Part shown: in pieces, positions 5,419 through 6,613 of the stretch
How positions within the stretch are numbered: the first letter of the stretch is position 1
Layout of the letters: every line of letters starts with the position of its first letter
Translations under genes and position numbers: made by a program
The notes under the pieces: model-generated
What the model was told of the DNA's origin: nothing
The model's input: the letters and a program-made list of their open reading frames with translations, nothing else
Database searches by the model: none
Source of the DNA: an uncultured Methylophilus sp.
Lineage (GTDB): Bacteria > Pseudomonadota > Gammaproteobacteria > Burkholderiales > Methylophilaceae
Reading direction: 5' to 3'
Length of the DNA: 6,613 bases
Assembly: GCA_936943315.1 (NCBI GenBank)
Contig: CAKZJM010000109.1
Location: 1-6,613, forward strand

Positions 5419-6613
5419 ATGATTGCTCAAGAACTTGAAGTTAGCCTGCACATGGCGTTTATGGACGCAAGACAAAAGCGTCACGAATTGATTACAGTTG
5501 AGCATCTTTTACTGGCTATGCTGGATAACCCCACCGCCGCAGAAGTGTTACGCGCTTGCGGGGCCAAATTTGACACACTGCGCAGCGAATTAACTCAATA
5601 TATTGAAGAACATACCCCTACCGTGGCCGGGACTGAAGAAGTGGACACCCAACCCACGCTAGGTTTTCAGCGTGTGATTCAGCGCGCCATGCTGCATGTA
5701 CAGTCCTCCGGTAAAAAAGAAGTGACCGGGGCAAACGTGCTGGTCGCCATTTATGGTGAAAAAGACTCGCATGCGGTGTTTTTCCTGCACCAGCAGGGGG
5801 TGACCCGCCTCGACGTCGTTAACTTTATCTCTCATGGCGTGGCCAAGATTCAGGAAAACGAACCTAAAGCGTCGAATACCGAACAGGATGCTGAAGGCGA
5901 AAGCGTCAGCACCGGCGCCCTGGAAAACTTCACCTTGAACTTGAACGCACAAGTGCTTGCAGGCAAGATCGACCCCTTGATCGGCCGTGGCCTCGAACTT
6001 GAGCGCGTGATTCAAACCTTGTGCCGTCGCCGCAAAAACAACCCCTTGCTGGTAGGTGAGGCAGGGGTGGGTAAAACAGCGATTGCCGAAGGCCTGGCCT
6101 CGCGCATTGTCAGCAACGACATCCCAGAAGTGCTAGAAAACGCCACGGTCTACTCACTCGACATGGGTGCGCTGCTGGCTGGTACCAAATACCGCGGTGA
6201 CTTTGAACAGCGTTTAAAAGCGGTGATGAAACAGCTGGCCGAAAAACCAGATGCGATTTTGTTTATTGACGAAATTCATACCTTGATCGGCGCAGGCTCT
6301 GCCAGCGGCGGCACTCTTGATGCCAGTAACCTGCTTAAACCAGCATTATCAAATGGTTCACTTAAATGCATTGGTGCAACTACTTATCAGGAATACCGCG
6401 GTATTTTTGAAAAAGACCACGCCTTATCGCGTCGTTTCCAGAAAATTGATGTACAAGAGCCTAGTGTTGCAGAAACTATTGAAATTCTCAAAGGCTTGAA
6501 AACTAAATTTGAAGAACATCATAGTGTCAAATATAGCGCAAGTGCATTAACAGTGGCTGCGGAATTATCGGCTAAATATATCAATGATCGCCATTTACCT
6601 GATAAAGCAATTG
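5419..6613 (+). CDS. clpA: ATP-dependent Clp protease ATP-binding subunit ClpA (5' part, runs off the right end)
   Basis: The first 398 codons of a protein that is about 758 residues in E. coli. ClpA is the hexameric AAA+ unfoldase of the ClpAP protease and receives N-degron substrates from ClpS. The start (MIAQELEVSLHMAF) has aagga 8 bases upstream. The N domain (about 1-142, two Clp_N repeats, including DTQPTLGFQRVIQRA and VNFISHG) is the ClpS docking site. A polar, acidic linker (about 145-165) follows, then LENFTLNLN and the D1 AAA+ module. Walker A GEAGVGKT is at 213-220 and Walker B ILFIDEIHT has Asp284/Glu285. GATTYQEYR and the arginine-finger pair Arg338/Arg339 in ALSRRFQ are also present. 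All line up with E. coli one residue earlier. From about 6330 the DNA becomes AT-rich while the protein stays typical ClpA. D2 and the ClpP-binding loop lie outside the window. Confidence 0.97.
   Translation, partial: MIAQELEVSLHMAFMDARQKRHELITVEHLLLAMLDNPTAAEVLRACGAKFDTLRSELTQYIEEHTPTVAGTEEVDTQPTLGFQRVIQRAMLHVQSSGKKEVTGANVLVAIYGEKDSHAVFFLHQQGVTRLDVVNFISHGVAKIQENEPKASNTEQDAEGESVSTGALENFTLNLNAQVLAGKIDPLIGRGLELERVIQTLCRRRKNNPLLVGEAGVGKTAIAEGLASRIVSNDIPEVLENATVYSLDMGALLAGTKYRGDFEQRLKAVMKQLAEKPDAILFIDEIHTLIGAGSASGGTLDASNLLKPALSNGSLKCIGATTYQEYRGIFEKDHALSRRFQKIDVQEPSVAETIEILKGLKTKFEEHHSVKYSASALTVAAELSAKYINDRHLPDKAI

Noticed and set aside
5022..5420. 132-codon reverse ORF across the end of clpS and the clpS-clpA gap
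   Set aside because: Much of it is the antisense shadow of clpS; the remainder reads like random translation of AT-rich DNA, with no recognisable domain or ribosome site.
1..6613. A new multi-gene system, CRISPR array, tRNA/rRNA gene or transposase gene
   Set aside because: All long ORFs are accounted for by known housekeeping families, and no repeat-spacer pattern, cloverleaf or transposase motif was seen.

Overview
The window looks like a housekeeping stretch of a proteobacterial chromosome, most likely a betaproteobacterium. The gene order yajC-secD-secF, the ClpS/ClpA sequences and the moderate GC content all fit. The family Methylophilaceae is my guess from overall sequence feel only and is low confidence. 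All genes are on the + strand. I did not find a new multi-gene system. The points of interest are in the control regions and in one abrupt composition change inside clpA.

Layout: 1-243 is non-coding. It starts in a REP-like palindrome (cut by the window edge), followed by a second palindrome and a good extended -10 promoter for the sec genes. 244-3420 is yajC-secD-secF, the accessory part of the Sec translocon, with gaps of 58 and 29 bases. It is closed by a strong intrinsic terminator at 3443-3478. 3491-4762 encodes a CorB/YfjD-like membrane protein (DUF21/CNNM + CBS pair + CorC_HlyC domain). It starts with TTG only 12 bases after that terminator, and a promoter-like sequence is embedded in the terminator itself. 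4844-5155 is clpS. It is followed by a 263-base AT-rich gap and then by the first 398 codons of clpA, which runs off the right end.

How the genes work together: YajC, SecD and SecF form an inner-membrane complex that uses the proton-motive force to help SecYEG/SecA export proteins. ClpS binds N-degron substrates and docks on the N domain of ClpA, the AAA+ unfoldase that feeds ClpP. The CorB-like protein is probably a Mg2+/divalent cation transporter and has no obvious functional link to either neighbour.

The items most worth a second look are the fall from about 56% to about 37% GC inside clpA near position 6330, the wide clpS-clpA gap with its own promoter-like element, the matching TTGAATTTTTT string upstream of both clp genes, and the terminator/promoter overlap before the SD-less TTG start of the CorB-like gene.
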